This document shows, in pieces, positions 24,408-32,666 of a stretch of 64,000 bases of DNA (within the stretch, counting starts at the first letter, position 1; each line of letters opens with the position of its first letter). The notes beneath the pieces are model-generated. The model did not search any database, had not been told where the DNA came from, and saw only the letters and a list, made by a program, of their open reading frames with translations. This stretch comes from Deferribacterales bacterium Deferri_01. GTDB lineage: Bacteria; Chrysiogenota; Deferribacteres; Deferribacterales; Geovibrionaceae. The translations under genes were made by a program, and so were the position numbers. The DNA lies in NCBI GenBank assembly GCA_001603805.1, contig LUZY01000014.1:62001-126000 (forward strand), given 5' to 3'.

Positions 24408-26426
24408 ATGATAAGACAAGGCAAAATTTTGACAGCCGCCGTGATTGGTGCGGCATTCATGTTCGGGGCTGCTTCAGCGAAAGCAGAAGATGAGCGCATT
24501 TACAAACTTGGTGAAATCGAGATAACAGACTCAGTTTCATGGGTTAATTCAAAACCCATGCAGGAAGTGTCGTCTGAAGAGTTTGAAGCAGGGTCGGCTA
24601 CGAGCGTTTCAGAAGCACTTGAGCAGCTTCCTTCTGTTAATTTTACTCCCAATTCAAAAGGAGAGAAGCGTCTCAATATCAGAGGCTTTTCAGACAGATA
24701 CATTCAGGTTTACTTTGACGGTATTCCCGTTGCCCTGCCCTATGAAGCTTATATAGATTTGGGCAACTACAATACTTTCGGTATTGATAAGATAGAGCTT
24801 GAAACAGCCGGCGGTTCAGTTCTTTTCGGACCTAATGCGGCAGGCGGTGCGGTGAATATAGTTACAGCGAAGCCGAATAAGCCTTTTGAATCAGCTATAG
24901 AGTTTATGTACAAAAGCGGCGACACCTACCAGACAAGGATAGGTCTGGGGAGCAAAATAGGCAAAGCTTACGGCATGCTGTCTGTTGCGTATGAAGATTC
25001 CGACGGCTTTGAACTTCCCAGCGGGTATGATGAACGTAATGAAAACGGCGGGCTTCGTGACAACTCCGGCTACTGGAGAGGAACAATCACAGGTAAAGTC
25101 GGCTATGAGTTTGCCAAAGGCAGTGAAGTTGCTTTCGGTATAAACCACATTAACAGCAGCCTTGAACTTCCTCCCAATACCAAAGAAATAGACAACGGAA
25201 AAAATAACAGTCCTGTGCGTTACTGGAATTACGAAGAATGGGACAAGGACACCTATTACCTTCTGGGCAGTGTAAGAAAAGATAAATACGCAGTAACAGC
25301 AAGACTCTATAGAGATGAATACTATAACGTCATGAACCGTTATAAGGATAATACTTACACAGAATGTCTGAGCCCTTCATGGTGCAACAGCGCATATGAC
25401 GACTATTCCAACGGTGTAATTGTCAACACTGAGATCAAAACAGGTGCAATAAACACTGTGATCCTCAGCGGTCAGTATAAGAAAGATGTACATAAAACAA
25501 GAAATGACAAAACTCCCGAATGGGAAAAAGACGTGGCGGAAACTTACTTCGCAGGTATAGAGGACAGACTTACGCTTGGTAAATTCATCATCAGCCTCGG
25601 CGGCAGCTATGAAGTAAACAACGCCATATCCTCCGACAGCGAAGAGGAGCTTAATGACGATATAAAAGTTTTTAACCCGCAGGCAACTGTAATTTATAAT
25701 ATGTCTCCCAACACGATCTTACATGCAAAAGCGGCACGCAAAACCCGTTTTCCTTCAATGAAGGAGCTTTACTCAAGCTACTCATACAACAACGGCGGGC
25801 AGACAACATATTTTGCAAACTCTGACCTTAAAGAAGAAAAAGCCATGAACTATGAAATAGGTATTAAACAGACACTGTTCGATACTGTTCTTGTTCAGGC
25901 TAATGTTTTCTACTCAAAAATAGACGACAAGATTAACACTAAAGCTGCATACACAGGCAATGACCCGAACGCTTCAGCAGATGCACAGACATCAGACAAC
26001 ATTGATGATGTGACCATGCAGGGATTTGAAGTAATGCTCGGAGGAGATTTTACAAAAAACACCACCACAATAGCTTCATATGCTTACATTGATGCTGAGA
26101 AAAGTATCGAAGGCGACGACTCTGACATAGTTGCCGATGTCCCCGAACACAAATTCTATCTGGATCACTCATACAGAATAGGCAAAATTTTTGTTCTCGG
26201 CGGCAGAATTAATATGGAAAAAGGACGCTATTCTCAGAAATCCGATTACAGCTACAAAGAGCTTGATACATACTGGACAGCGGATCTCAGAGCTGAGGTT
26301 TCACCTTTGAAATACACTTCCATAGAGGTTGGTGTGGAGAATGTGGCGGATGAAGAATATGAGCTTTCATACGGTCTGCCTCAGGCGGGAAGAACATACT
26401 ACGCAAAGCTTAAAATGAAAATATAA
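24408..26426 (+). CDS. TonB-dependent outer-membrane receptor, ModE-box controlled
   Basis: A 672-residue TonB-dependent transporter. The signal peptide runs to about residue 27 (ASAKA|ED) and a TonB-box-like stretch is GEIEITDS. The plug domain is at about 45-165 (VSEALEQLPSVNF, KRLNIRGFSDRYIQVYFDG, GSVLFGPNAAGGAVNIVTAK), followed by a 22-strand barrel ending RTYYAKLKMKI. The C-terminal residue is Ile rather than the usual Phe. The substrate is not evident from the barrel, but the promoter is covered by a ModE box. The next gene starts 2 bp after the stop, and a ModE regulator follows. A molybdate or tungstate complex (or metallophore) is therefore the best inference; siderophore uptake is the alternative. 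Confidence 0.9.
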   Translation: MIRQGKILTAAVIGAAFMFGAASAKAEDERIYKLGEIEITDSVSWVNSKPMQEVSSEEFEAGSATSVSEALEQLPSVNFTPNSKGEKRLNIRGFSDRYIQVYFDGIPVALPYEAYIDLGNYNTFGIDKIELETAGGSVLFGPNAAGGAVNIVTAKPNKPFESAIEFMYKSGDTYQTRIGLGSKIGKAYGMLSVAYEDSDGFELPSGYDERNENGGLRDNSGYWRGTITGKVGYEFAKGSEVAFGINHINSSLELPPNTKEIDNGKNNSPVRYWNYEEWDKDTYYLLGSVRKDKYAVTARLYRDEYYNVMNRYKDNTYTECLSPSWCNSAYDDYSNGVIVNTEIKTGAINTVILSGQYKKDVHKTRNDKTPEWEKDVAETYFAGIEDRLTLGKFIISLGGSYEVNNAISSDSEEELNDDIKVFNPQATVIYNMSPNTILHAKAARKTRFPSMKELYSSYSYNNGGQTTYFANSDLKEEKAMNYEIGIKQTLFDTVLVQANVFYSKIDDKINTKAAYTGNDPNASADAQTSDNIDDVTMQGFEVMLGGDFTKNTTTIASYAYIDAEKSIEGDDSDIVADVPEHKFYLDHSYRIGKIFVLGGRINMEKGRYSQKSDYSYKELDTYWTADLRAEVSPLKYTSIEVGVENVADEEYELSYGLPQAGRTYYAKLKMKI

Positions 26427-26427
26427 G

Positions 26428-28056
26428 ATGTCACTAACCGACAGTAGCGACACTAAATGGAGAAAGGGAGCCATAGCGGGGGGCGTCTGGGGGACCTCCG
26501 AGATGACCCTCGGCTCTTTTCTTCATAACTTACGGATTCCGTTTAAAGGGCATATCCTGACGGCAATCGGCATAGCCATACTGAGCGCTTTCGGAATGAA
26601 ATGGCGCACAAGCGGCATGTTTTACAGGGCAGGGCTTACCTCAGCAATGCTTAAGGCATTTTCGCCCAGTCCTAAAGTCGTTGTCCCGATGGTGGCAATA
26701 ACAATAGAAGGCTTTCTGTTTGAGCTTGGTACACGCATTCTGGGGAGGAACGTCATAGGCTTCCTTGTCAGTGGCGGGCTTGCAATGCAGTGGGCGGTTC
26801 TCCATAAGGTTATAAGGCTTCTTATATTGTACGGAGCCAGCATATATACTGTCTATGAACAGCTTTTTGAAAAAGCGGCAACAGGGCTTGAACTTCCTTT
26901 TATCAACCCTGTGTACGGCATTGTTTTTGTGTTTGCACTGAGTTTTGCTGTAGGCGCCGGAGCATCCGCAGTGGGGTGCGCCGCAGCGGCAAAGAGCAAT
27001 GGAAGTGATGAACCCATAACCTTCGGGGACAGGCAGACGGCTCCCGCCGGCACTATGATGCAGGGCTGTGCGGGGCGCCACTCGCTCCTGTGGCTTCTGC
27101 TGCATATAGCAGTTATTGCCGTTGTTGTGGGTTTTATGGATAAAAGTGAGTGGCTCGCATACATTCTGCTGGTTTACTCACTGGCTGTCTCAGTAAGGTA
27201 CAGAAACTTTCTGAAGCGGTTTGCATCGTGGAAGATATGGCTTCCAATATTTGTAATATCATTTGTATCAGGCTTTGTGTTGAAGTCTCCGGAAGGAAAG
27301 TTCATCAGCACGCCGGGTTTTCTTGAGGGGATAAGGCTTGCAGTGAGAGCTTTTGTTACCACATGCGCTCTCAGCGGTTTGGTCTCGGAGATGGGGCATC
27401 CGCTTATAGCCGGTTTCTTCCGCCGCAGATACGGGGACAGGATAGACTCCGTACTGTCTGTAGCGTGGGGTACTGTGAACACTGTTGCTCCAAGCGTAAA
27501 GGTGAGAACATTGATAAAAAACCCTGTGAAGGGCATCGCCGGAATGATGGATTCTGTTCTTTCTTCAGATAGAAAGAGGGCAATTCTTATCACCGGGGAA
27601 GTTAACGGAGGCAAGACAACTTTTCTCAAGGCCTTCCTCAGCACACTGCCTTCGGATGCGGAAGTCAGAGGTTTTGTGGCGGAAGCTGTTTTTGAGGATG
27701 GAACAAAGACAGGATACAGCATAACAGATGTCCGCACAGGAGAAAGTGCTGAACTGTGCAGACGCACAAAGGACGGCTTCTATTTTGAACCCGCAGGGCT
27801 TGCCTTCGGTGAAAAATGTATGGGTGAAGCGCCTTATAAAAATATGTACGCTGTTTTTGATGAGGTCGGTCACTACGAAATGAGGGGCGGCGGGTGGGAC
27901 ACTTTAATAAAGAAAGTCACCGCCGGCGGTGCTGCTCCGGTTATTGCGGTCAGGCGCAGTCTCGTGGATAAGGTTTGCGGGCGTTACGGTCTTGTAAACG
28001 CAGAAATATATGATGTTGATAATATAAAAGTGCAGGCTGCTGAGTCTGCCGTATAA
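26428..28056 (+). CDS. Membrane protein fused to a THEP1-like P-loop NTPase
   Basis: A 542-residue protein starting 2 bp after the receptor stop, so probably translationally coupled. The N-terminal half is a polytopic membrane module (GGVWGTSEMTLGSFLHNLRI, then hydrophobic segments near 40-60, 85-105, 108-125 and 165-190) that resembles an ECF-type substrate-binding component. A second membrane block (about 215-355) loosely resembles an EcfT-like component (ends at ALSGLVSEMGHPLIAGFF). The C-terminal domain (about 383-535) is a THEP1/DUF2478-type nucleoside triphosphatase: Walker A GEVNGGKTTFL near residue 390 and DEVGHYEMRGGGWD near 477. Family roles are inferred. Together it looks like a one-polypeptide energised importer or chaperone for the receptor's cargo. 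Confidence 0.7.
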   Translation: MSLTDSSDTKWRKGAIAGGVWGTSEMTLGSFLHNLRIPFKGHILTAIGIAILSAFGMKWRTSGMFYRAGLTSAMLKAFSPSPKVVVPMVAITIEGFLFELGTRILGRNVIGFLVSGGLAMQWAVLHKVIRLLILYGASIYTVYEQLFEKAATGLELPFINPVYGIVFVFALSFAVGAGASAVGCAAAAKSNGSDEPITFGDRQTAPAGTMMQGCAGRHSLLWLLLHIAVIAVVVGFMDKSEWLAYILLVYSLAVSVRYRNFLKRFASWKIWLPIFVISFVSGFVLKSPEGKFISTPGFLEGIRLAVRAFVTTCALSGLVSEMGHPLIAGFFRRRYGDRIDSVLSVAWGTVNTVAPSVKVRTLIKNPVKGIAGMMDSVLSSDRKRAILITGEVNGGKTTFLKAFLSTLPSDAEVRGFVAEAVFEDGTKTGYSITDVRTGESAELCRRTKDGFYFEPAGLAFGEKCMGEAPYKNMYAVFDEVGHYEMRGGGWDTLIKKVTAGGAAPVIAVRRSLVDKVCGRYGLVNAEIYDVDNIKVQAAESAV

Positions 28057-28059
28057 AGA

Positions 28060-28225
28060 GCTTTGCCGGCGGAGGTTCTGCTTCCTGCATTTTGTCAGAA
28101 TCCTTGCCGGCACAAGAAAACAGCGGAACTGGGGGTTCCGTTGCCGTAACACTCATAAGCAGGTACACAGGGCGGCGGAGCGGAAGCATGAGTTCCTCGT
28201 CTCAGAAGCAAATGCTCCGCCTCCT
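28060..28225. other. Intergenic region with several hairpins before modE
   Basis: The 222-bp gap between the NTPase fusion and modE holds a series of stems. TGCCGGC repeats enclose TTCTG/CAGAA (within 28062-28115). CGGAAC-N5-GTTCCG lies near 28124-28140. GGCGGAGC (28174-28181) pairs with GCTCCGCC (28214-28221). No convincing gene was found on either strand and no known riboswitch core was recognised. It may be a structured leader of modE or mRNA-stabilising elements. Confidence 0.35.
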
Positions 28226-28278
28226 TCTGCTCTTCTGTCTTCACAAAAGTTTTATACGACAATTCCAGTGAGTGTGTA

Positions 28279-28659
28279 ATGAAAAAAAACGGTTATGAAA
28301 TCTCTTTTTCCAGAACAGCGGGCGATAATGTCCTTGGCGGAAGAATATGGATAGACAAGCAGGGCAGAAACTTCATTGGTCTTGGCAAAATAGTTTTTTT
28401 GGAGGCGATCAGGGAACACGGGTCAATCTCCGCTGCTGCTTCCTCACTTAATATGTCATACCGTAAAGCATGGGGGCTGGCACAGAGTATAAACGCCCTG
28501 TCCGATGAGCCTCTTGTAACAAAACAGGCAGGCGGTGCCGGCGGCGGCGGGGCGGAACTCACCGAAGAAGGTGAGAGAGTTATCTCGCTTTACTGGGATA
28601 TCTGCCGCAAGTTTGAGAAGTTTCTGGAAGTACAGCAGGAATTGATAGAGAGGTTCTGA
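28279..28659 (+). CDS. ModE family regulator (DNA-binding domain only)
   Basis: A 126-residue winged-helix protein of the ModE N-terminal type. IWIDKQGRNFIGLGKIVFLE leads to the helix-turn-helix HGSISAAASSLNMSYRKAWG. The family-typical glycine-rich wing follows (AGGAGGGGAELTEEGERVI). The C-terminal molybdate-binding TOBE (di-Mop) domains of E. coli ModE are absent. Short ModE forms are known in many bacteria, and how they sense molybdate is less clear. It should act on the palindrome at 24,338-24,363 that drives the receptor and NTPase-fusion genes. The ribosome-binding site is weak. Confidence 0.9.
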   Translation: MKKNGYEISFSRTAGDNVLGGRIWIDKQGRNFIGLGKIVFLEAIREHGSISAAASSLNMSYRKAWGLAQSINALSDEPLVTKQAGGAGGGGAELTEEGERVISLYWDICRKFEKFLEVQQELIERF

Positions 28660-28670
28660 TTTTTATCGGT

Positions 28671-28700
28671 TTGACTTAATTCCACATATGGGATTATCAT
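28671..28700 (+). promoter_or_regulatory. Candidate promoter of the kinase gene, possibly leaderless
   Basis: TTGACT (28671-28676), an 18-bp spacer and TATCAT (28695-28700) lie so close to the ATG (28707) that transcription would begin at or next to the start codon. No Shine-Dalgarno is visible. Confidence 0.35.
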
Positions 28701-28706
28701 TCATCC

Positions 28707-30536
28707 ATGAGCAAAAAGCTGGCAATATGGATAAGCGTTTTGGTGACTGTTGTTCTTGTGTTCTCCACGGGAGTTTATTATTCACAGTCGCAGAAGGCAG
28801 TTCTTTTTGAGATACAAAAACGTGCCGCCGAACTCTTAAGGGCGGACAAGCGTACCGTGTCCGATTTTCTGGGGCATATCCGTTCCGTAACCTACGGTCT
28901 TTACACAAACCCGATAAACAGCCGTTTCATCTTCCACGGAGAAGGAAAAGCAAAGGCGGAAAGCCTTTTTATGGACTACTGCAACAACGTCCGTGAGGTA
29001 CAGGCTATCAGGCTTGTAGACAAGGACGGCAGGATTCAGGTCTTTATGAGAGAATGCGAAAACCTGTCCGGTGAAGCAGATTACGAACCTATAGATATTT
29101 CATCTAAAGACTTTATACAGGACGCAGCCGAACTGGACAGACCTGATATTCTCTTCAGCAAGTTTGAGCGGGGCTTTCTGCCGGATGCTGTGAGCTTCTG
29201 CCCCTCTATGATACGTACCGTTGTCCCTTATTTTGCAGGGGGTGAGCATGCGGGCTATCTGGTGGTGAATTACTGGGGCGAGCGTTTGGGCGAGGTTGTG
29301 AACAGGCTGAACAACGATGAGGGGCACGCCTTTATTGTTGAGAAAAACAAAATCAATCCTGACCGGCACGGAATTTTCCTTTTCCACAGAAACAAAAGCT
29401 ACGAGTTCGCAAATCAGATGCAGCATAGCCACCGCTTTCAGACTGTTTACGGCGAAGATGTCTTTGATGAACTAGTCAAAGGGCTGGACGGCATAATCCG
29501 GCTTAAAAACGGTGATTTTCTTGGCTATACTACGGTTTATCCATACGAAGGGACTGATATTTCCTGGAAAGTCTGCACTGTGATAGATGCCAAGTACGCC
29601 TTCCGCAATCTTCAGGCACTTAAGATGGGCTTTATCCTTGTTCTGTCTCTTTCTGTATTTCTTGCGGTCTTGACAGCATTTATATTTGCAGAAAGATTCC
29701 TCCGCCCTCTTGGCGGGCTGAAAACCGCTCTGGAAAGCTACGGCAGGGGCGAACTGGACTATGAGATAAAAGAAAAATATACTGACGAACTGGGCGATAT
29801 TGCTGAAAAAGTGCAGGAGATGGCACATTCTCTGCGAAGGTACATCGGTGAGCGTGAAACATCGCAGAAAAGGATGGAGCTTGCTGACAGGCTCTCATCA
29901 TTAAGTATATTAAGCGCAGGGGTTTCCCATGAGCTTTCGACTCCGCTGAATTCTATTCTTCTTGCTGCTACACTGCTGGAGAAACAATACGGGCTCAGTG
30001 ATGAGGTGCAGGCGGTTAAAACTCAGGCTGAAAGATGCGTGGAGATAATAGCCTCAATGAAACGCCTCGTGGCGGACGGGTATGACAGCTGCACAAAGGA
30101 ACGGCTGAACCTGAAGGAGCTTGTGAGCGAGGCTGTGCGCTTTATGCGTGCCGGCGGCGGAGTGGTGATAGAAACCAGGCTTGAGGATGCATACATAGAA
30201 GGCTGCCGGACTCTTCTGAATCAGGCATTTCTGAATATAGCGGTAAATGCTGTTGATGCTGTCTACCCCGAGGGCAGGGTGGTTTTTCGTCTGTTTAGGG
30301 ATAAAGGGAAAGTTATACTGGAAGCGGAAGACAACGGAAGCGGAATAGAGCCGGAGAAGCTTGAAAAAATATTCGACCCGTTTTTCACCACGAAATCACC
30401 GGATAAGGGAACTGGGCTTGGGCTCTCCATAACTCACAGGATAATCACCGAACACGGCGGCAGGATAAGTGTTAAAAGCGAAAAAGGGAAAGGGACATCC
30501 ATAAGGTGTGAATTTAATGAAAGTAGTGATAGTTGA
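28707..30536 (+). CDS. Membrane sensor histidine kinase (partner of NtrC-type regulator)
   Basis: A 609-residue kinase. TM1 is at about 5-25 and a large periplasmic double-Cache-like sensor spans about 30-300 (VQAIRLVDKDGRIQVFM; VVPYFAGGEHAGYLVVNYWG). TM2 is at about 308-330, and HAMP follows at about 330-385 (FLRPLGGLKTALESYGRGEL). The phospho-His box is GVSHELSTPLNSILLAAT (about 409-425). The ATPase domain has NAVDAV (N box), DNGSGI (G1) and GTGLGLS (G2). The downstream NtrC-type regulator gene overlaps its 3' end by 20 bp, so the two form one two-component system. The likely target is the sigma-54-dependent cytochrome gene at 32,667. Confidence 0.92.
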   Translation: MSKKLAIWISVLVTVVLVFSTGVYYSQSQKAVLFEIQKRAAELLRADKRTVSDFLGHIRSVTYGLYTNPINSRFIFHGEGKAKAESLFMDYCNNVREVQAIRLVDKDGRIQVFMRECENLSGEADYEPIDISSKDFIQDAAELDRPDILFSKFERGFLPDAVSFCPSMIRTVVPYFAGGEHAGYLVVNYWGERLGEVVNRLNNDEGHAFIVEKNKINPDRHGIFLFHRNKSYEFANQMQHSHRFQTVYGEDVFDELVKGLDGIIRLKNGDFLGYTTVYPYEGTDISWKVCTVIDAKYAFRNLQALKMGFILVLSLSVFLAVLTAFIFAERFLRPLGGLKTALESYGRGELDYEIKEKYTDELGDIAEKVQEMAHSLRRYIGERETSQKRMELADRLSSLSILSAGVSHELSTPLNSILLAATLLEKQYGLSDEVQAVKTQAERCVEIIASMKRLVADGYDSCTKERLNLKELVSEAVRFMRAGGGVVIETRLEDAYIEGCRTLLNQAFLNIAVNAVDAVYPEGRVVFRLFRDKGKVILEAEDNGSGIEPEKLEKIFDPFFTTKSPDKGTGLGLSITHRIITEHGGRISVKSEKGKGTSIRCEFNESSDS

Positions 30537-31800
30537 GGACGATAAAACCCTCTGCGGGCTGCTGAAAAAGAGCCTTGAAAATGAATTTAACGTTACTGCA
30601 TTTTACGAACCGGAAAAAGCTCTGGCACACATAAAGAGCGCCGGGACTGATGCCGTGGTGTCTGACGTGCGAATGCCGGGGATGACGGGCTTTGAACTTC
30701 TGGAGGCTCTTCGAGAGGATATGCCGGAGGTGCGCCTTATCCTCATGACAGGCTATGGGACAGTCACGGAATCCGTAAACGCAATCAAAAGCGGCGCATA
30801 TGACTACATCCTTAAGCCCGTTGATCCTGACATACTCATAAAAAAGCTCGATCAGATACGCACCCTTCTGGACTTTGGCAGACAAAGTGCCGGAAGCTTC
30901 GCACCTATATTTAAATCAAGAAAATTTGACGATATAATGCAGCTTGCCGCCCGTGCCGCAAAGGCAGACAGCGGTGTTTTGATCACAGGCGAGACAGGGA
31001 CAGGCAAAGAGGTCATCGCCCGTTTTATCCACGGGGTTTCTTCCCGCAAGACAGCCCCTTTTATTGCGGTAAACTGCGGAAATATGCAGGAGCAGCTTTT
31101 TGAAAGTGAGCTTTTCGGCTATCGAAAAGGGGCGTTTACCGGAGCTGATACAAATAAACGGGGTCTTGTTTCCGCTGCTGAAAGGGGCACTCTGTTTCTT
31201 GATGAAATAGGTGAGCTTCCCCTGCCCTCACAGTCGAAGCTGCTTCGTTTTATAGAAACAAGAACCTACTATCCCCTTGGCTCAGTGGAGCCTAAGACGG
31301 CAAATGTGCGCTTCATAGCCGCAACAAACCGCAACCCAGCCGAAGAAGCTGAAAACGGTACTTTCAGAAAAGACCTTTATTACAGGCTGAATGTGGTTGA
31401 GATCAAAGTTCCGCCACTCCGTGACAGGAAAGAGGATATTATGCCTCTTGCAGAACATTTTCTCGGCAGGTTCCGTCATATTAATCCTAAAATTGAAGGT
31501 TTTTCCCCTGATGCAGTTCAGGCTTTGGAAAACTATTCTTATCCGGGAAATGTGCGTGAGCTTTCAAATATAATAGAGCGTGCCGTGATTCTTGAAACAG
31601 GGCACAGAGTGTCTCCGGCATCACTCCACATGACAGGTTCGGCGGAACGGACCGTTTCAAAAAAGCTGGATGATGTTGTGCGTGAGCATATACTCGCTGC
31701 TCTGGCTGAAGCGGGCGGAAGCAAGGCGAAAGCAGCGGAGATTCTGGGAATCGACGCCTCCACAATCTACCGCAGACTCAAGGAATACGGTATAAACTAA
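30517..31800 (+). CDS. Sigma-54-dependent response regulator (NtrC family)
   Basis: A 427-residue activator in three parts. The receiver is at about 1-120 ([18 protein letters not shown] with phospho-Asp, YILKPVDP). The AAA+ sigma-54 interaction domain is at about 135-365 (Walker [10 protein letters not shown], the GAFTGAD loop in [16 protein letters not shown], Walker [14 protein letters not shown]). A Fis-type helix-turn-helix is at the C-terminus ([22 protein letters not shown]). ATG at 30517 is chosen because MKVVIVEDD is the natural receiver start; the in-frame GTG at 30508 would add only three residues. It overlaps the kinase gene and probably binds the twin palindromes at 32,493-32,528. 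Confidence 0.93.
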   Translation: MKVVIVEDDKTLCGLLKKSLENEFNVTAFYEPEKALAHIKSAGTDAVVSDVRMPGMTGFELLEALREDMPEVRLILMTGYGTVTESVNAIKSGAYDYILKPVDPDILIKKLDQIRTLLDFGRQSAGSFAPIFKSRKFDDIMQLAARAAKADSGVLITGETGTGKEVIARFIHGVSSRKTAPFIAVNCGNMQEQLFESELFGYRKGAFTGADTNKRGLVSAAERGTLFLDEIGELPLPSQSKLLRFIETRTYYPLGSVEPKTANVRFIAATNRNPAEEAENGTFRKDLYYRLNVVEIKVPPLRDRKEDIMPLAEHFLGRFRHINPKIEGFSPDAVQALENYSYPGNVRELSNIIERAVILETGHRVSPASLHMTGSAERTVSKKLDDVVREHILAALAEAGGSKAKAAEILGIDASTIYRRLKEYGIN

Positions 31801-31921
31801 AGAGTATTCGTATTCTTGAAATTGTCAGCCTTACACATCTGTTAGTAAATACCTAAAAAGTGCGTACTTTAATTTTGCAGCTAAGTGAATATATTTTTGT
31901 GAAAAAAACGGGAGAATACGT

Positions 31922-32467
31922 ATGAAGAATATTCTTGTACTTACAGGAAGCCCCAGAAAGGGCGGAAACAGCGATCTGCTTGCAGATGCCTTCATTAAAG
32001 GAGCAGAAGAAGCAGGGCATAAGGTGAGCAAGTTTGCCTCAGCAGAAAAGAAGATAGCCGGATGCCGTGCCTGTGACAAATGCTGGACAACGGGAACAGC
32101 GTGTATTTTTCCCGATGACTTCAGGGAATTAGCTCCTTTGGTGGAGGAAGCGGATACATTGGTTATTGTTTCTCCTGTTTACTGGTTTACAATGTCTGCA
32201 CAGATAAAAGCTGCAATAGACAGGCTTTATGCTTATTACACTCCGAATAGAAAAAAAGACCTTAAGCTCACAGAAACTGTTCTGCTCTCCTGCGCTGCGG
32301 ATGAGCCCAGTGTGTTCAAAGGGCTGGAGGAGACCTATAAGTCCCTGCTAGCATACACAGGATGGAAGGATGCGGGTATCATAACAGTGCCCGAAGTCTC
32401 AGATAAAGGTGACATACTTAAAACAGGTGCGTTAACAAAAGCAGAAGAGCTTGGAAAAAGTATCTGA
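31922..32467 (+). CDS. Flavodoxin-fold NAD(P)H-dependent FMN reductase / iron-sulfur flavoprotein-like
   Basis: A 181-residue flavodoxin-like protein. The FMN phosphate loop is LTGSPRKGGNSDLLADAF, then a Cys-rich segment CRACDKCWTTGTACIFPDDF (about 49-68) and a second flavin-binding stretch TLVIVSPVYWFTMSAQIKAA. The CxxC-x6-C spacing resembles the cysteine cluster of archaeal/anaerobe iron-sulfur flavoproteins, though it is not the exact compact motif. It probably transfers electrons from NAD(P)H in the cytoplasm; the substrate is unknown. GGGAG lies 8 bp before the ATG. It sits between the two-component genes and the sigma-54 promoter. Confidence 0.82.
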   Translation: MKNILVLTGSPRKGGNSDLLADAFIKGAEEAGHKVSKFASAEKKIAGCRACDKCWTTGTACIFPDDFRELAPLVEEADTLVIVSPVYWFTMSAQIKAAIDRLYAYYTPNRKKDLKLTETVLLSCAADEPSVFKGLEETYKSLLAYTGWKDAGIITVPEVSDKGDILKTGALTKAEELGKSI

Positions 32468-32492
32468 ACAATTCGTGAGTCCGGAACGGTTT

Positions 32493-32528
32493 TTGCAATT
32501 TGCAAGAAACCTGTTTTGCAAAATGCAA
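32493..32528. promoter_or_regulatory. Twin upstream activator sites for an NtrC-type regulator
   Basis: TTGCAATTTGCAA (32493-32505) and TTGCAAAATGCAA (32516-32528) are two TTGCA-N3-TGCAA palindromes, 23 bp apart centre to centre. They share 15 of 17 positions when flanks are included. They lie about 100 bp upstream of a -24/-12 promoter, the usual place for enhancer sites of sigma-54 activators. The activator encoded at 30,517 is the obvious candidate. Confidence 0.75.
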
Positions 32529-32614
32529 GATTCCTATATAAAAACTAGTCTTTCTGCACCTGATAACCTGTTTATAAATCATGTTTTTTCATAAGTTTAT
32601 CTTTTGCCCTTCCG

Positions 32615-32630
32615 TGGCATGTTCATTGCT
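32615..32630 (+). promoter_or_regulatory. Sigma-54 (-24/-12) promoter
   Basis: TGGCAT-N5-TTGCT, with GG (32616-32617) and GC (32628-32629) exactly 10 bp apart, matches the RpoN consensus TGGCAC-N5-TTGCW. Transcription should start near 32,641, upstream of the GGAGG ribosome-binding site (32652-32656) and the ATG at 32667. Confidence 0.85.
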
Positions 32631-32666
32631 CAATACAAAGCAAGCATACACGGAGGTTTATTAAAT

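Noticed and set aside
27950-28189. Minus-strand open frames reaching into the gap before modE
   Set aside because: Proline/arginine-rich low-complexity translation, mostly antisense to the NTPase domain. No family was recognised.
28060-28225. Moco, Tuco or cobalamin riboswitch in front of modE
   Set aside because: Stems are present, but no conserved core of these classes could be recognised by eye.
32604-32666. Longer start for the multihaem cytochrome
   Set aside because: The extra 21 codons contain the sigma-54 promoter and would precede the transcription start. ATG 32667 has GGAGG and begins a signal peptide.
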